Part shown: piece by piece, positions 1 to 5,595 of the stretch
Layout: each line of letters opens with the position of its first letter
How positions within the stretch are numbered: position 1 is the stretch's first letter
Source of the DNA: Fluviicola sp.
Lineage (GTDB): Bacteria; Bacteroidota; Bacteroidia; Flavobacteriales_D; Crocinitomicaceae
NCBI RefSeq assembly: GCF_030151805.1
Contig: NZ_JASLCN010000230.1
Span: forward strand, 1 to 5,595
Length of the DNA stretch: 5,595 bases
Reading direction: 5' to 3'
Program-made: the position numbers and the translations under genes
Notes under the pieces: model-generated
Database searches by the model: none
What the model was told of the DNA's origin: nothing
The model's input: only the letters and a program-made list of their open reading frames with translations

Positions 1-1377
1 GGTCAGATTTATGTAAAAAACAATGCTACTTTGACAATTGAGCCGGGAACTGTTATCATGGGTGACAAAAGTGTTCTTGGATCAGGTTTGTTTATCACGA
101 AAGGTGCTAAATTGATCGCTGAAGGTACAGTGAACGCTCCAATCGTATTTACTTCTAACCAAGCTGCAGGTTCTCGTGCACCTGGTGATTGGGGGGGACT
201 TATTTTCTTAGGAAAAGCGGCAAACAATCAACCAAACGGTATCGCAAACATCGAAGGATTAGCTCCAACTACGGATACTGAATTCGGAGGTGGTACTACA
301 CCGGATAACCACGATAACTCAGGAAAATTGAAATACGTACGTGTTGAATTCCCTGGATACGCTTACCAGCAAGACAAAGAGATCAACGGTATTACATTTG
401 GTTCTGTTGGTGATTTCACAACTGTAGATTACGTTCAGGTTTCTTTCTCTAATGACGATGGATTCGAGTGGTTCGGTGGAACTGTAGATGCAAAACACAT
501 TGTTTCTTACAGAAATTTAGATGATGATTTCGATACAGATTTCGGATTCTCAGGAAAAATTCAATTCGGATTGATCGTTCGTGACCCGGACATCGCTGAT
601 AACCCATCTGTTTCTACTTCTGAAGGTTTCGAATCTGATAACGATGCTGCTGGTTCTACAGGTACGCCTCAAACAAATGCAATCTTCACAAACGTAACTG
701 CAATCGGGCCATACAGAGGAAATACGTCAAATACAATCGCTGCAGGATACCGTCGTGGAGCTCGTATTCGCCGTAACTCTGCTATTGATATCCGCAACTC
801 AATCTTTATGGATTTCCAACGCGGTATTCACATTGATGGTGCTGCTTGCGAAGGAAATGCAACAAACGGATTGATTCTTTACAAAAACAACATCGTTGCA
901 GGAAACTCTGCAGGAAAAGTAACTGAAAAAAACGCAGGAAGTACATTCAATATCCAGGCTTGGTTTGCTGCTGGAATGAATGACTCTATCGCTTCAACTG
1001 CTGGTATTTTGACTACTCCATACAACTACACTGCTCCTGATTACCGTCCTGCTGCAAGTTCTCCGCTTTTAACAGGTTCTGATTTCACAGGATTAGTTGG
1101 ATTGATCGAAAACTCCGCTATCGCAGGTGTGTCTTTGTACCCGAACCCTACAAATGCAGATGCTACATTGTTTGTTGATATTGCTCAAAACGACGAAATC
1201 GAAGTAGTTGTAATGAATGCAAACGGACAAGTGATCCAAACGGTAGCAACAAAATATGCTGAAGTTGGAACACACCAATTCACAATCAACGCTGCTACTT
1301 TCGCTCAAGGATTGTACTACGCTGTTGTTAGAACAGCTAATGCAGTTAAAACGGTTAAATTGAGCGTAGTAAAGTAA
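1..1377 (+). CDS. T9SS-secreted surface protein, predicted beta-helix, function unknown (5' partial)
   Basis: The reading frame is open from the first base, so the start and any signal peptide lie left of the window; 458 codons and a TAA stop are visible. The first ~60 residues contain hydrophobic/turn repeats (LTIEPGTVI, FITKGAKLIAEG, PIVFTSNQ) followed by GDWGGLIFLGKA, typical of pectin-lyase-like right-handed beta-helix proteins of Bacteroidota. The middle has conserved acidic patches: DNHDNSG (102-108), SNDDGFEWFGG (150-160), DDDFDTDFGFSG (174-185) and GFESDND (209-215), which may bind calcium or form the binding face (inference). Residues ~376-458 form a T9SS type-A sorting domain: it opens with LYPNP, has the VMNANGQVI strand and GLYYAVV, and ends KTVKLSVVK. 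The product should therefore cross the outer membrane by T9SS and be released or anchored. I recognise the family as common but without assigned enzymatic activity. Arg codons are mostly CGT, which may reflect good expression. The gene converges on the S8 protease gene. Confidence 0.9.
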   Translation, partial: GQIYVKNNATLTIEPGTVIMGDKSVLGSGLFITKGAKLIAEGTVNAPIVFTSNQAAGSRAPGDWGGLIFLGKAANNQPNGIANIEGLAPTTDTEFGGGTTPDNHDNSGKLKYVRVEFPGYAYQQDKEINGITFGSVGDFTTVDYVQVSFSNDDGFEWFGGTVDAKHIVSYRNLDDDFDTDFGFSGKIQFGLIVRDPDIADNPSVSTSEGFESDNDAAGSTGTPQTNAIFTNVTAIGPYRGNTSNTIAAGYRRGARIRRNSAIDIRNSIFMDFQRGIHIDGAACEGNATNGLILYKNNIVAGNSAGKVTEKNAGSTFNIQAWFAAGMNDSIASTAGILTTPYNYTAPDYRPAASSPLLTGSDFTGLVGLIENSAIAGVSLYPNPTNADATLFVDIAQNDEIEVVVMNANGQVIQTVATKYAEVGTHQFTINAATFAQGLYYAVVRTANAVKTVKLSVVK

Positions 1378-1379
1378 AA

Positions 1380-1394
1380 GATAGCTCAGCTATC
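1380..1394. repeat. 15-nt palindrome just after the surface-protein stop
   Basis: GATAGCT-C-AGCTATC is a perfect inverted repeat with 7-bp arms and a single central base, starting 3 bp after the TAA stop. The loop is too short for an ideal RNA hairpin and no T-tract follows, so it is not a terminator on its own. It could be a protein-binding site, a transcript-end processing element or chance. The rest of 1395-1467 holds no ORF that I would support. Confidence 0.5.
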
Positions 1395-1467
1395 GAAGAC
1401 AATCAGCGACAAGCGTTAGCGCGAAAGCTGAAAAGAAATGTTTTCTCTGTTAGTTTAGTTTTATAGC

Positions 1468-1509
1468 AAAAAAGGTCGGGGCGAAAAATTTTTCGCCCCG
1501 ACCTTTTTT
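1468..1509. terminator. Bidirectional intrinsic terminator between convergent genes
   Basis: This is a perfect 42-nt palindrome with 21-bp arms: AAAAAA, the GC-rich core GGTCGGGGCG (1474-1483), AAAAA/TTTTT at the centre, CGCCCCGACC (1494-1503) and TTTTTT. As RNA it gives a strong 10-bp GC-rich stem, with A-U pairs able to extend it inwards, and a U-run follows on either strand. It fits Rho-independent termination of both the upstream surface-protein gene (stop 90 bp earlier) and the minus-strand protease gene. The last palindrome base, 1509, is also the final base of the protease TAA stop, so the protease has essentially no 3' untranslated spacer before the hairpin. Confidence 0.93.
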
Positions 1510-3770
1510 TATTGAATTACCAGTTTTTTCAGTATACTCTTACCGGATTCCTGTCTGAATTCCACCAGGTAAGTTCCTGGAAACAAGTGACGCGTATCCA
1601 GTACTAATTTTTGCTTTCCGCTTTCCATCAATTCCTGTTGCTGCAAAGTGTGTCCTAAAAGATCTGTCAGTACAATCATGCCGGTGCCATTCGTCTCAAG
1701 AGTTAAAGTAACCTGTTCCTTTGCAGGGTTTGGAAACAATTCCATCTGGAGTTCCGCTAACGAACCCATCTGATTGTCCACTCTTTCAGATATTCCGGAA
1801 GTATGAATCAACGGAATAGCATACACGTTATTTGACTCATCCGATTCATCATTCAGGTATTCCGCATCAACCTGGATTAAAAGGTAGGAACGGGAAGCCA
1901 GCTTACTCTTATTCGGAAAAGTCATTTCCTGCCCGGGAGTCAACGTAATAACCCCATTCATGTTTTCAACCCCAAGAAGCTGGTCGTCGCTACTAAGCGT
2001 TGCATCATACGAATCCCAATATCTGACCGCATCGCGGAACAGGTATAAGGTTCCGTTTACCGTTCCTGTATTTTTGACTTTATACGTCATATTGACAGCT
2101 TTTCCAAGCGACGTAACGTTTACGGAATAGGTAACCTGTGCAGGAATGAGATCCGGCTTGTCAATAAGTTCCAGCGGATTTTCTGTGCCCTCTAAGCCAT
2201 TCGACTCATCTACCTGAAGTATACTGTTATTAGGACTTACGAAAATAGAGCGTCCATTATTCGCATCATCCAATTCATACTGTATCATGCCGGGATCTAC
2301 AATGGCATTCAGCCACAACTTGTAATACACCGGGTCATAATCAATATATGGAAGCAGTATGGTGTACGTATTCGTAGCTCCCGGTGCAATGGCCGGTATG
2401 CTGATTTGTGTGGGAGGGAATGCATCGTCACTGAAGTAACCGTTGAATTCCCGGATAAATGACAGGTATGCCTGCAGCTGAGTCGGAGCCGATGTAACCG
2501 TGGTTGATTTGTTGACAACGGTAATGGTTGCGCGAACAGTGCTTGCATTCATTCGTTCATAAACCACCTGATTTACAGCCAGATCAGCTAACGGATGACT
2601 GCCAGGAGTATAATTCAAACCTAACATAATTGCCTCGTAAGCATCCGGTAAATGATACCCTCCTGCCATGGGTGTAATAGAGGCTTTCAACAGCAAGTCC
2701 TCTATTTCATGCATTTTCAGCTGATTATTTATCGAAAGTACCTGTGAAACAATTCCTGTAACGTAAGGTGTTGCAATGGATGTTCCAAAAGCATTGGTAA
2801 CATAGTCGCCATTTGTTCCGGGATTATAGCAAGTTCCGAAACTACAGTCCGTATAACCGGATAAGCCTGCTGCACCCGGAATATCAATAGCTGGAAGCAT
2901 CGTTCCGGGTCCCATCACATCCAGTCCTGCCCCATAATTTGAACCCCAGACAACGTAATTCCCCATCTCATCCATAATGGTTCGCGTGTCTTGCTCACAG
3001 GTAAGTGATGTCGTCGGATTTTTGATAGCACCGCACGGATTAGCTGCTCCGACTGCAATTCCGACCTTTGCAGGAAAATGAACCTCATTGGCATTAAAAT
3101 TCCCTGCAGCTCCTACAAACGTACACCCATTGGCTATCCCGTATGAGATTGCTTCACGGATATCATTATTGATTGTCCGTTCGTTCCATCCAAAACTCAT
3201 GTTGATCACTTTGACATTATTATTAACAGCATGACGAATGGCATCCGCAATATGTACTCTCTGACTGATAGTTACTGACGGATCTATTTTTAGCGGCATC
3301 ACCAGACATTTTTTGTCGACACCGGCTATTCCGATCCCGTTATTGACGGTTGCTGCAATAGCTCCCAATACATGCGTACCATGACCGTATGTATCCATTG
3401 TATTGAGATTGTAAGGAACTACTGAAAAATTCTTACCCGGCAGGAGACGTGCAGAATTAAGATCGGGATGTACCGGATCCAGACCGGAATCAAGAATTCC
3501 AACACGTACCGGGTAAATGATTTTTCGGTTATCCAGGTATGCCCAGGCTTCAGGAATGTTCATATCAAACCCCGGAAGACCACAGACTCCTGTTCCTGAG
3601 AACCTGGGAACGATACCGGTGTTATTATGCGACCATTGGAGCGGATAATACGGATCATTAGGCGGTGTGATTTCTTCCGGAGGAGGAATAATTATTACTT
3701 GTGTATTTGCAAGATTTGTGCAACATACACCAAAGGCTAATAAGCCCATTGATAAAAATGTTCTTTTCAT
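1509..3770 (-). CDS. Subtilisin-family (S8) serine protease with T9SS sorting domain
   Basis: Predicted secreted endopeptidase of 753 residues. I chose the ATG at 3768-3770 because it gives a signal peptide (MKRTF, then a hydrophobic stretch, with cleavage probably near residues 21-24). The in-frame extension to 3839 begins with TTG and would put a 23-residue tail before the signal. After a short N-terminal region (YYPLQW, NIPEAW) comes the S8 domain with a complete triad: Asp94 in GILDSGLD, His130 in YGHGTHVLG and Ser331 in FGTSIATP, with the oxyanion-hole Asn224 in GAAGN. Seven cysteines between 63 and 314 could form disulfides. Two beta-rich regions follow, roughly 393-510 and 538-655, the second resembling CARDB-type modules (YKVKNTGTVNG; DESNNVYAIPL). 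A T9SS type-A tail occupies ~676-753, with LFPNP at its start and KLVIQ at its end. It likely acts outside the cell in protein degradation or processing of surface proteins. Substrate is unknown. Confidence 0.95.
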   Translation of the reverse strand: MKRTFLSMGLLAFGVCCTNLANTQVIIIPPPEEITPPNDPYYPLQWSHNNTGIVPRFSGTGVCGLPGFDMNIPEAWAYLDNRKIIYPVRVGILDSGLDPVHPDLNSARLLPGKNFSVVPYNLNTMDTYGHGTHVLGAIAATVNNGIGIAGVDKKCLVMPLKIDPSVTISQRVHIADAIRHAVNNNVKVINMSFGWNERTINNDIREAISYGIANGCTFVGAAGNFNANEVHFPAKVGIAVGAANPCGAIKNPTTSLTCEQDTRTIMDEMGNYVVWGSNYGAGLDVMGPGTMLPAIDIPGAAGLSGYTDCSFGTCYNPGTNGDYVTNAFGTSIATPYVTGIVSQVLSINNQLKMHEIEDLLLKASITPMAGGYHLPDAYEAIMLGLNYTPGSHPLADLAVNQVVYERMNASTVRATITVVNKSTTVTSAPTQLQAYLSFIREFNGYFSDDAFPPTQISIPAIAPGATNTYTILLPYIDYDPVYYKLWLNAIVDPGMIQYELDDANNGRSIFVSPNNSILQVDESNGLEGTENPLELIDKPDLIPAQVTYSVNVTSLGKAVNMTYKVKNTGTVNGTLYLFRDAVRYWDSYDATLSSDDQLLGVENMNGVITLTPGQEMTFPNKSKLASRSYLLIQVDAEYLNDESDESNNVYAIPLIHTSGISERVDNQMGSLAELQMELFPNPAKEQVTLTLETNGTGMIVLTDLLGHTLQQQELMESGKQKLVLDTRHLFPGTYLVEFRQESGKSILKKLVIQ

Positions 3771-3836
3771 GTTTTCTTCAATGAAAGGGTTAATAAATAG
3801 TGGCTTGCTTACTCTTATAATTTGAAACAAATAACA

Positions 3837-3865
3837 CAAAATATAACAAGCTTTTAACTATTTAA
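3837..3865 (-). promoter_or_regulatory. Possible Bacteroidota-type promoter for the S8 protease
   Basis: Read on the minus strand, TTA (3865-3863), a 17-nt spacer and TATATTTTG (3845-3837) resemble the Bacteroidota consensus TTG-N17/23-TAnnTTTG. There is one mismatch in the first box and one extra base in the second. It would give a leader of about 60 nt before the ATG at 3770. This is a weak match in an AT-rich region and should be read as a candidate only. Confidence 0.2.
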
Positions 3866-3874
3866 CGTAAGCTT
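3848..3874. repeat. Bulged inverted repeat upstream of the S8 protease
   Basis: AAGCTT-TTAA, a 4-nt centre (CTAT), then TTAA-CGT-AAGCTT: ten complementary bases per arm, interrupted by a 3-nt bulge in the right arm. AAGCTT is itself palindromic, so part of the symmetry comes cheaply. It lies across the spacer of the candidate minus-strand promoter, where a repressor site could act, but no binding protein can be named. Confidence 0.4.
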
Positions 3875-3945
3875 TAGAAGAAAGGTGAAAGATAATTGTC
3901 TCATTTACTCATTTTTAACACAAAAAAATCAGACCATAAAGAAAA

Positions 3946-3976
3946 TTATCTGCATACCTGTTTAACAGGTATTTTG
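3946..3976 (+). promoter_or_regulatory. Possible promoter for the FMN reductase gene
   Basis: TTA (3946-3948), a 21-nt spacer and TATTTTG (3970-3976) resemble the Bacteroidota TTG/TAnnTTTG pattern, with one mismatch and a second box shortened by one base. It would place the transcript start roughly 60 nt before the ATG at 4043. The evidence is weak on its own. The palindrome at 3954-3972 fills the spacer. Confidence 0.2.
3954..3972. promoter_or_regulatory. 19-nt palindrome, candidate operator
   Basis: ATACCTGTT-T-AACAGGTAT is a perfect inverted repeat with 9-bp arms around one base, the size and symmetry expected of a dimeric regulator site. Its last two bases are shared with a second short inverted repeat, ATTTT-GT-AAAAT (3971-3982). 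It ends 70 bp upstream of the FMN reductase start and within its candidate promoter. A 1-nt loop makes an RNA hairpin function less likely than protein binding. The regulator is unknown. Confidence 0.45.
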
Positions 3977-4042
3977 TAAAATCTGCAACAAAAAGAATCC
4001 GTTTAAACTAGGAATATCATTACATTCGCAAAAACATTTCAC

Positions 4043-4576
4043 ATGAAAATTTTAGCATTCGGAGCAAGTACCAGTAAATCTTCCATCAACCAGCAATTTG
4101 CACATTTTGCAGCTCATCAGTTTGAGGGCGAAATCAACATGATTGATCTGAACGACTTCGAAATGCCCTTATTTTCTGTTGATAAGGAGAAAGAAAACGG
4201 ATATCCGGATGAAGCATACGAATTGCATGAGATTATCGAAAATTCCGACTTCCTGGTGATTTCCATGACCGAACACAACGGAAGTTATTCTGCTGCATTC
4301 AAAAACACGCTGGATTGGTGTTCCCGGTTGAACAACAGCGTATTTCATGACAAACCGATGCTTTTGATTTCAACTTCACCGGGAAAACTGGGAGCAAAGT
4401 TCGTACTGGAAGCTGCTTTAAGCCGCTTTCCGCGTCATACTGCGAATATCATCGGTCATTTCAGCTTACCAAGCTTTGAAGCGAATTTCAAGGATGGAAT
4501 CCTCAATGAGGAATTGAGAAAAGAATTCGCTGACTTAATCGAAAACGTAAAGGAAACCTTAGCGAAGATCAAATAA
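4043..4576 (+). CDS. NAD(P)H-dependent FMN reductase-family flavoprotein
   Basis: A 177-residue cytoplasmic protein of the FMN_red/flavodoxin-fold family, about the usual length (~180). The N-terminal strand MKILAFGAS leads into the phosphate-binding loop GASTSKSSIN (7-16), equivalent to the family's GSxRxxSxN. TEHNGSYSAAFKNTLDW (76-92) corresponds to the family's P-E-Y-N-G-S...K-N-A-I-D-W flavin/dimer motif, and STSPGKLGA (110-118) to the conserved S-x-S-x-G-x-x-G-G loop, here with Ala in place of the last Gly. The family uses NAD(P)H to reduce FMN or other acceptors such as quinones, azo dyes or chromate; the actual substrate cannot be read from sequence. No Shine-Dalgarno sequence precedes the ATG; the upstream region is A-rich, usual for Bacteroidota. 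The last 18 bp overlap the convergent bshB1 gene, so there is no room for a terminator before that gene. The adjacent thiol-redox genes suggest, but do not prove, a redox-homeostasis role. Confidence 0.92.
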   Translation: MKILAFGASTSKSSINQQFAHFAAHQFEGEINMIDLNDFEMPLFSVDKEKENGYPDEAYELHEIIENSDFLVISMTEHNGSYSAAFKNTLDWCSRLNNSVFHDKPMLLISTSPGKLGAKFVLEAALSRFPRHTANIIGHFSLPSFEANFKDGILNEELRKEFADLIENVKETLAKIK

Positions 4577-5278
4577 AGAATCTACTCCGGGCAAACGCTC
4601 AACAGTAAATCCTTCTGCATAACGCGCACCGATACTGCGGCCGAATTCTGCCATTCTTCCACGAAGAAATTCAAAGAAATCCTCACCTGAAATAGGTGTT
4701 TTCGGTTCTGTGGAATCCGGATCCCAGAATTGCGTTTTATATGCTTTGATTGACGCGAACTTCTGTTCTACGAAATCCGTTACATCTACCGCAAAATCCG
4801 GTTTGAGATAACGGTCCTGGATGTAATGATACACTGCTTTCGGTCTGTGAGCTTCCTGGGGGCTTCCCTCCCACGTCGTTTCAATTCTGCGCAAACCGGC
4901 TAAAAAACACGCTTCAGAAGCTAGTTTACTTCCTTTTCCATGATCCGGATGCCTGTCCGAAACAGCATTTACCAAAACAATACTCGGTTTGAACCTTCTG
5001 ATTTGCTCCACAAGCAAACGCAGATTCTCTTCCGAGTGTTCGAAGAATCCATCTGCCATTTTGAGATTAACACGAGCAGACAGACCTAAAATTTCCGCAG
5101 CAGCCATCGCTTCTTCTTTGCGCGTTTCCTTTGTTCCCCTGGATCCCAATTCTCCCTGTGTCAAATCAATAACACCGGTCGAAAAGCCCATTGCACGGTG
5201 TTTTAACAAGGTTCCGGCAGCAGAAAGTTCCACATCATCCGGATGCGCCCCGATAGCTAGTATATCAATTTGGTTCAT
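4559..5278 (-). CDS. bshB1: Bacillithiol biosynthesis N-acetylglucosaminyl-malate deacetylase BshB1
   Basis: A 239-residue cytoplasmic zinc deacetylase of the LmbE/PIG-L family, full length for BshB1. It removes the acetyl group from GlcNAc-malate, the second step of bacillithiol synthesis after BshA and before BshC. Visible signatures are AIGAHPDDVEL (8-18) and DRHPDHGKG (108-116). Zinc ligands should be His12, Asp15 and His113 with Asp14 as general base, the same numbering as in the Bacillus cereus homologue BcZBP. YHYIQDRYLKPDF (150-162) and IGARYAEGF (216-224) are typical of BshB1 rather than of other LmbE proteins. Where many family members have ELSCGG or ELGCGG, this one has ELSAAG; the ligands are unaffected. 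The ATG at 5276-5278 overlaps the upstream peroxidase-gene stop in ATGA, which fixes the start and suggests translational coupling. The 3' end overlaps the convergent FMN reductase gene by 18 bp. bshA and bshC are not in the window. Confidence 0.95.
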   Translation of the reverse strand: MNQIDILAIGAHPDDVELSAAGTLLKHRAMGFSTGVIDLTQGELGSRGTKETRKEEAMAAAEILGLSARVNLKMADGFFEHSEENLRLLVEQIRRFKPSIVLVNAVSDRHPDHGKGSKLASEACFLAGLRRIETTWEGSPQEAHRPKAVYHYIQDRYLKPDFAVDVTDFVEQKFASIKAYKTQFWDPDSTEPKTPISGEDFFEFLRGRMAEFGRSIGARYAEGFTVERLPGVDSLFDLR

Positions 5279-5595
5279 GATTTTTTAATCCAGTCTAAGA
5301 TTTGTGCATCACAAGGTTCGGTTTGAGGAGCATGAACACCAACAACTTCACCTTTTTCATTGATCAGAAACTTTTGAAAGTTCCAGCTTACTTCAGAATT
5401 CGTTTGATCAAACAACCACTTGTAGATCGGGTGAATCTCCCCTCCGATGGTATGTACTTTTTCTGATAAAGGAAAACTCACGCCGTAATTGGTAGAACAG
5501 AACGTCGCGATCTCTTCTGCTGTTCCGGGTTCCTGGCCTGCGAAATCGTTGCAGGGAACTCCCAAAACAGTGAAGTCACTTCCCCCGAATTCTTC
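5275..5595 (-). CDS. gpx: Glutathione peroxidase family thiol peroxidase (5' partial)
   Basis: The frame stays open to the right edge; 106 C-terminal residues of a usual ~160 are present and the gene starts outside the window. The visible part begins EEFGGSDFTVLGVPCNDF and includes FAGQEPGT with the catalytic Gln (visible residue 21) and WNFQKF with the catalytic Trp and Asn (71-72). The peroxidatic Cys/Sec should lie in the missing N-terminal part. FCSTNYGVSFP carries Cys33 where thioredoxin-dependent family members have their resolving cysteine, so this may be a 2-Cys, thioredoxin- or bacillithiol-linked enzyme rather than a true glutathione user (inference). It would reduce hydrogen peroxide or organic and lipid hydroperoxides. 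A further Cys95 (TEPCDAQI) sits where the family commonly has no cysteine. The stop TGA overlaps the bshB1 ATG by 4 bp, indicating one operon. An internal TTG at 5563-5565 is not a credible start because conserved family sequence continues upstream of it. Confidence 0.93.
   Translation of the reverse strand, partial: EEFGGSDFTVLGVPCNDFAGQEPGTAEEIATFCSTNYGVSFPLSEKVHTIGGEIHPIYKWLFDQTNSEVSWNFQKFLINEKGEVVGVHAPQTEPCDAQILDWIKKS

Noticed and set aside
1093..1308. 71-codon minus-strand frame rich in Cys and Ser
   Set aside because: It is antisense to the T9SS sorting-domain coding region; composition reflects the reverse complement of that gene, with no start context.
1403..1431. Possible stem-loop TCAGC...GCTGA enclosing GCG-TTAG-CGC after the surface-protein gene
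   Set aside because: Stems are only 5 and 3 bp with unpaired bases between them, no T-tract follows, and a far stronger terminator lies just downstream.
2309..2548. 79-codon minus-strand frame inside the protease gene
   Set aside because: It is an alternative-frame shadow of the S8 protease gene, whose own frame is continuous and well conserved.
3741..3760. Lipoprotein signal (Cys-Cys at residues 16-17 of the protease)
   Set aside because: The residues before the cysteines (AFGV) do not fit the L-[AS]-[GA]-C lipobox, and T9SS cargo usually carries an ordinary signal peptide.
3771..3839. Longer protease start giving 23 extra N-terminal residues
   Set aside because: The first codon is TTG and the extra residues would precede a good signal peptide beginning at the ATG at 3768-3770.
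4021..4028. TACATTCG as a -7 promoter box for the FMN reductase gene
   Set aside because: One mismatch to TAnnTTTG, no TTG at the right distance upstream, and it would leave a leader of under 15 nt.
4989..5288. 99-codon open frame on the plus strand
   Set aside because: It is wholly antisense to bshB1, which has unmistakable family motifs, and its translation resembles no protein I recognise.

Overview
The window looks like chromosomal DNA from a member of the Bacteroidota, most likely a free-living Flavobacteriales-type bacterium (a Crocinitomicaceae/Fluviicola-like relative is possible but unproven). The evidence is two large exported proteins that both end in a type IX secretion system (T9SS) type-A sorting domain, a bacillithiol-synthesis gene of the BshB1 type, start regions without Shine-Dalgarno sequences, and modest GC content. 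No tRNA, rRNA, CRISPR array, insertion sequence or phage gene was seen.

Left half (1-3770): two convergent genes for secreted or cell-surface proteins. The plus-strand gene runs in from the left edge and encodes a predicted beta-helix-type surface protein of a widespread Bacteroidota family without known function. Facing it is a complete subtilisin-family (S8) protease with a signal peptide, a full catalytic triad, two beta-sandwich-like regions and its own T9SS tail. Between them lies a perfect 42-nt palindromic, A/T-flanked hairpin that should terminate transcription from both sides and abuts the protease stop codon.

Middle (3771-4042): a 272-bp divergent intergenic region separates the protease from a small flavoprotein reductase gene. 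It holds two inverted repeats, one near each gene, each lying within the spacer of a weak Bacteroidota-type promoter candidate.

Right half (4043-5595): a thiol/redox neighbourhood. A plus-strand NAD(P)H-dependent FMN reductase-like gene overlaps tail-to-tail by 18 bp with bshB1 (bacillithiol biosynthesis deacetylase). bshB1 is preceded on the same strand by a glutathione-peroxidase-family gene cut by the right edge, with a 4-bp ATGA overlap. The pairing suggests co-translation of a thiol peroxidase with an enzyme making the cell's low-molecular-weight thiol.

I do not see a wholly new biological system. The points most worth a second look are the peroxidase-bshB1 coupling, the codon-register antisense overlap, and the palindromes in the divergent intergenic region.
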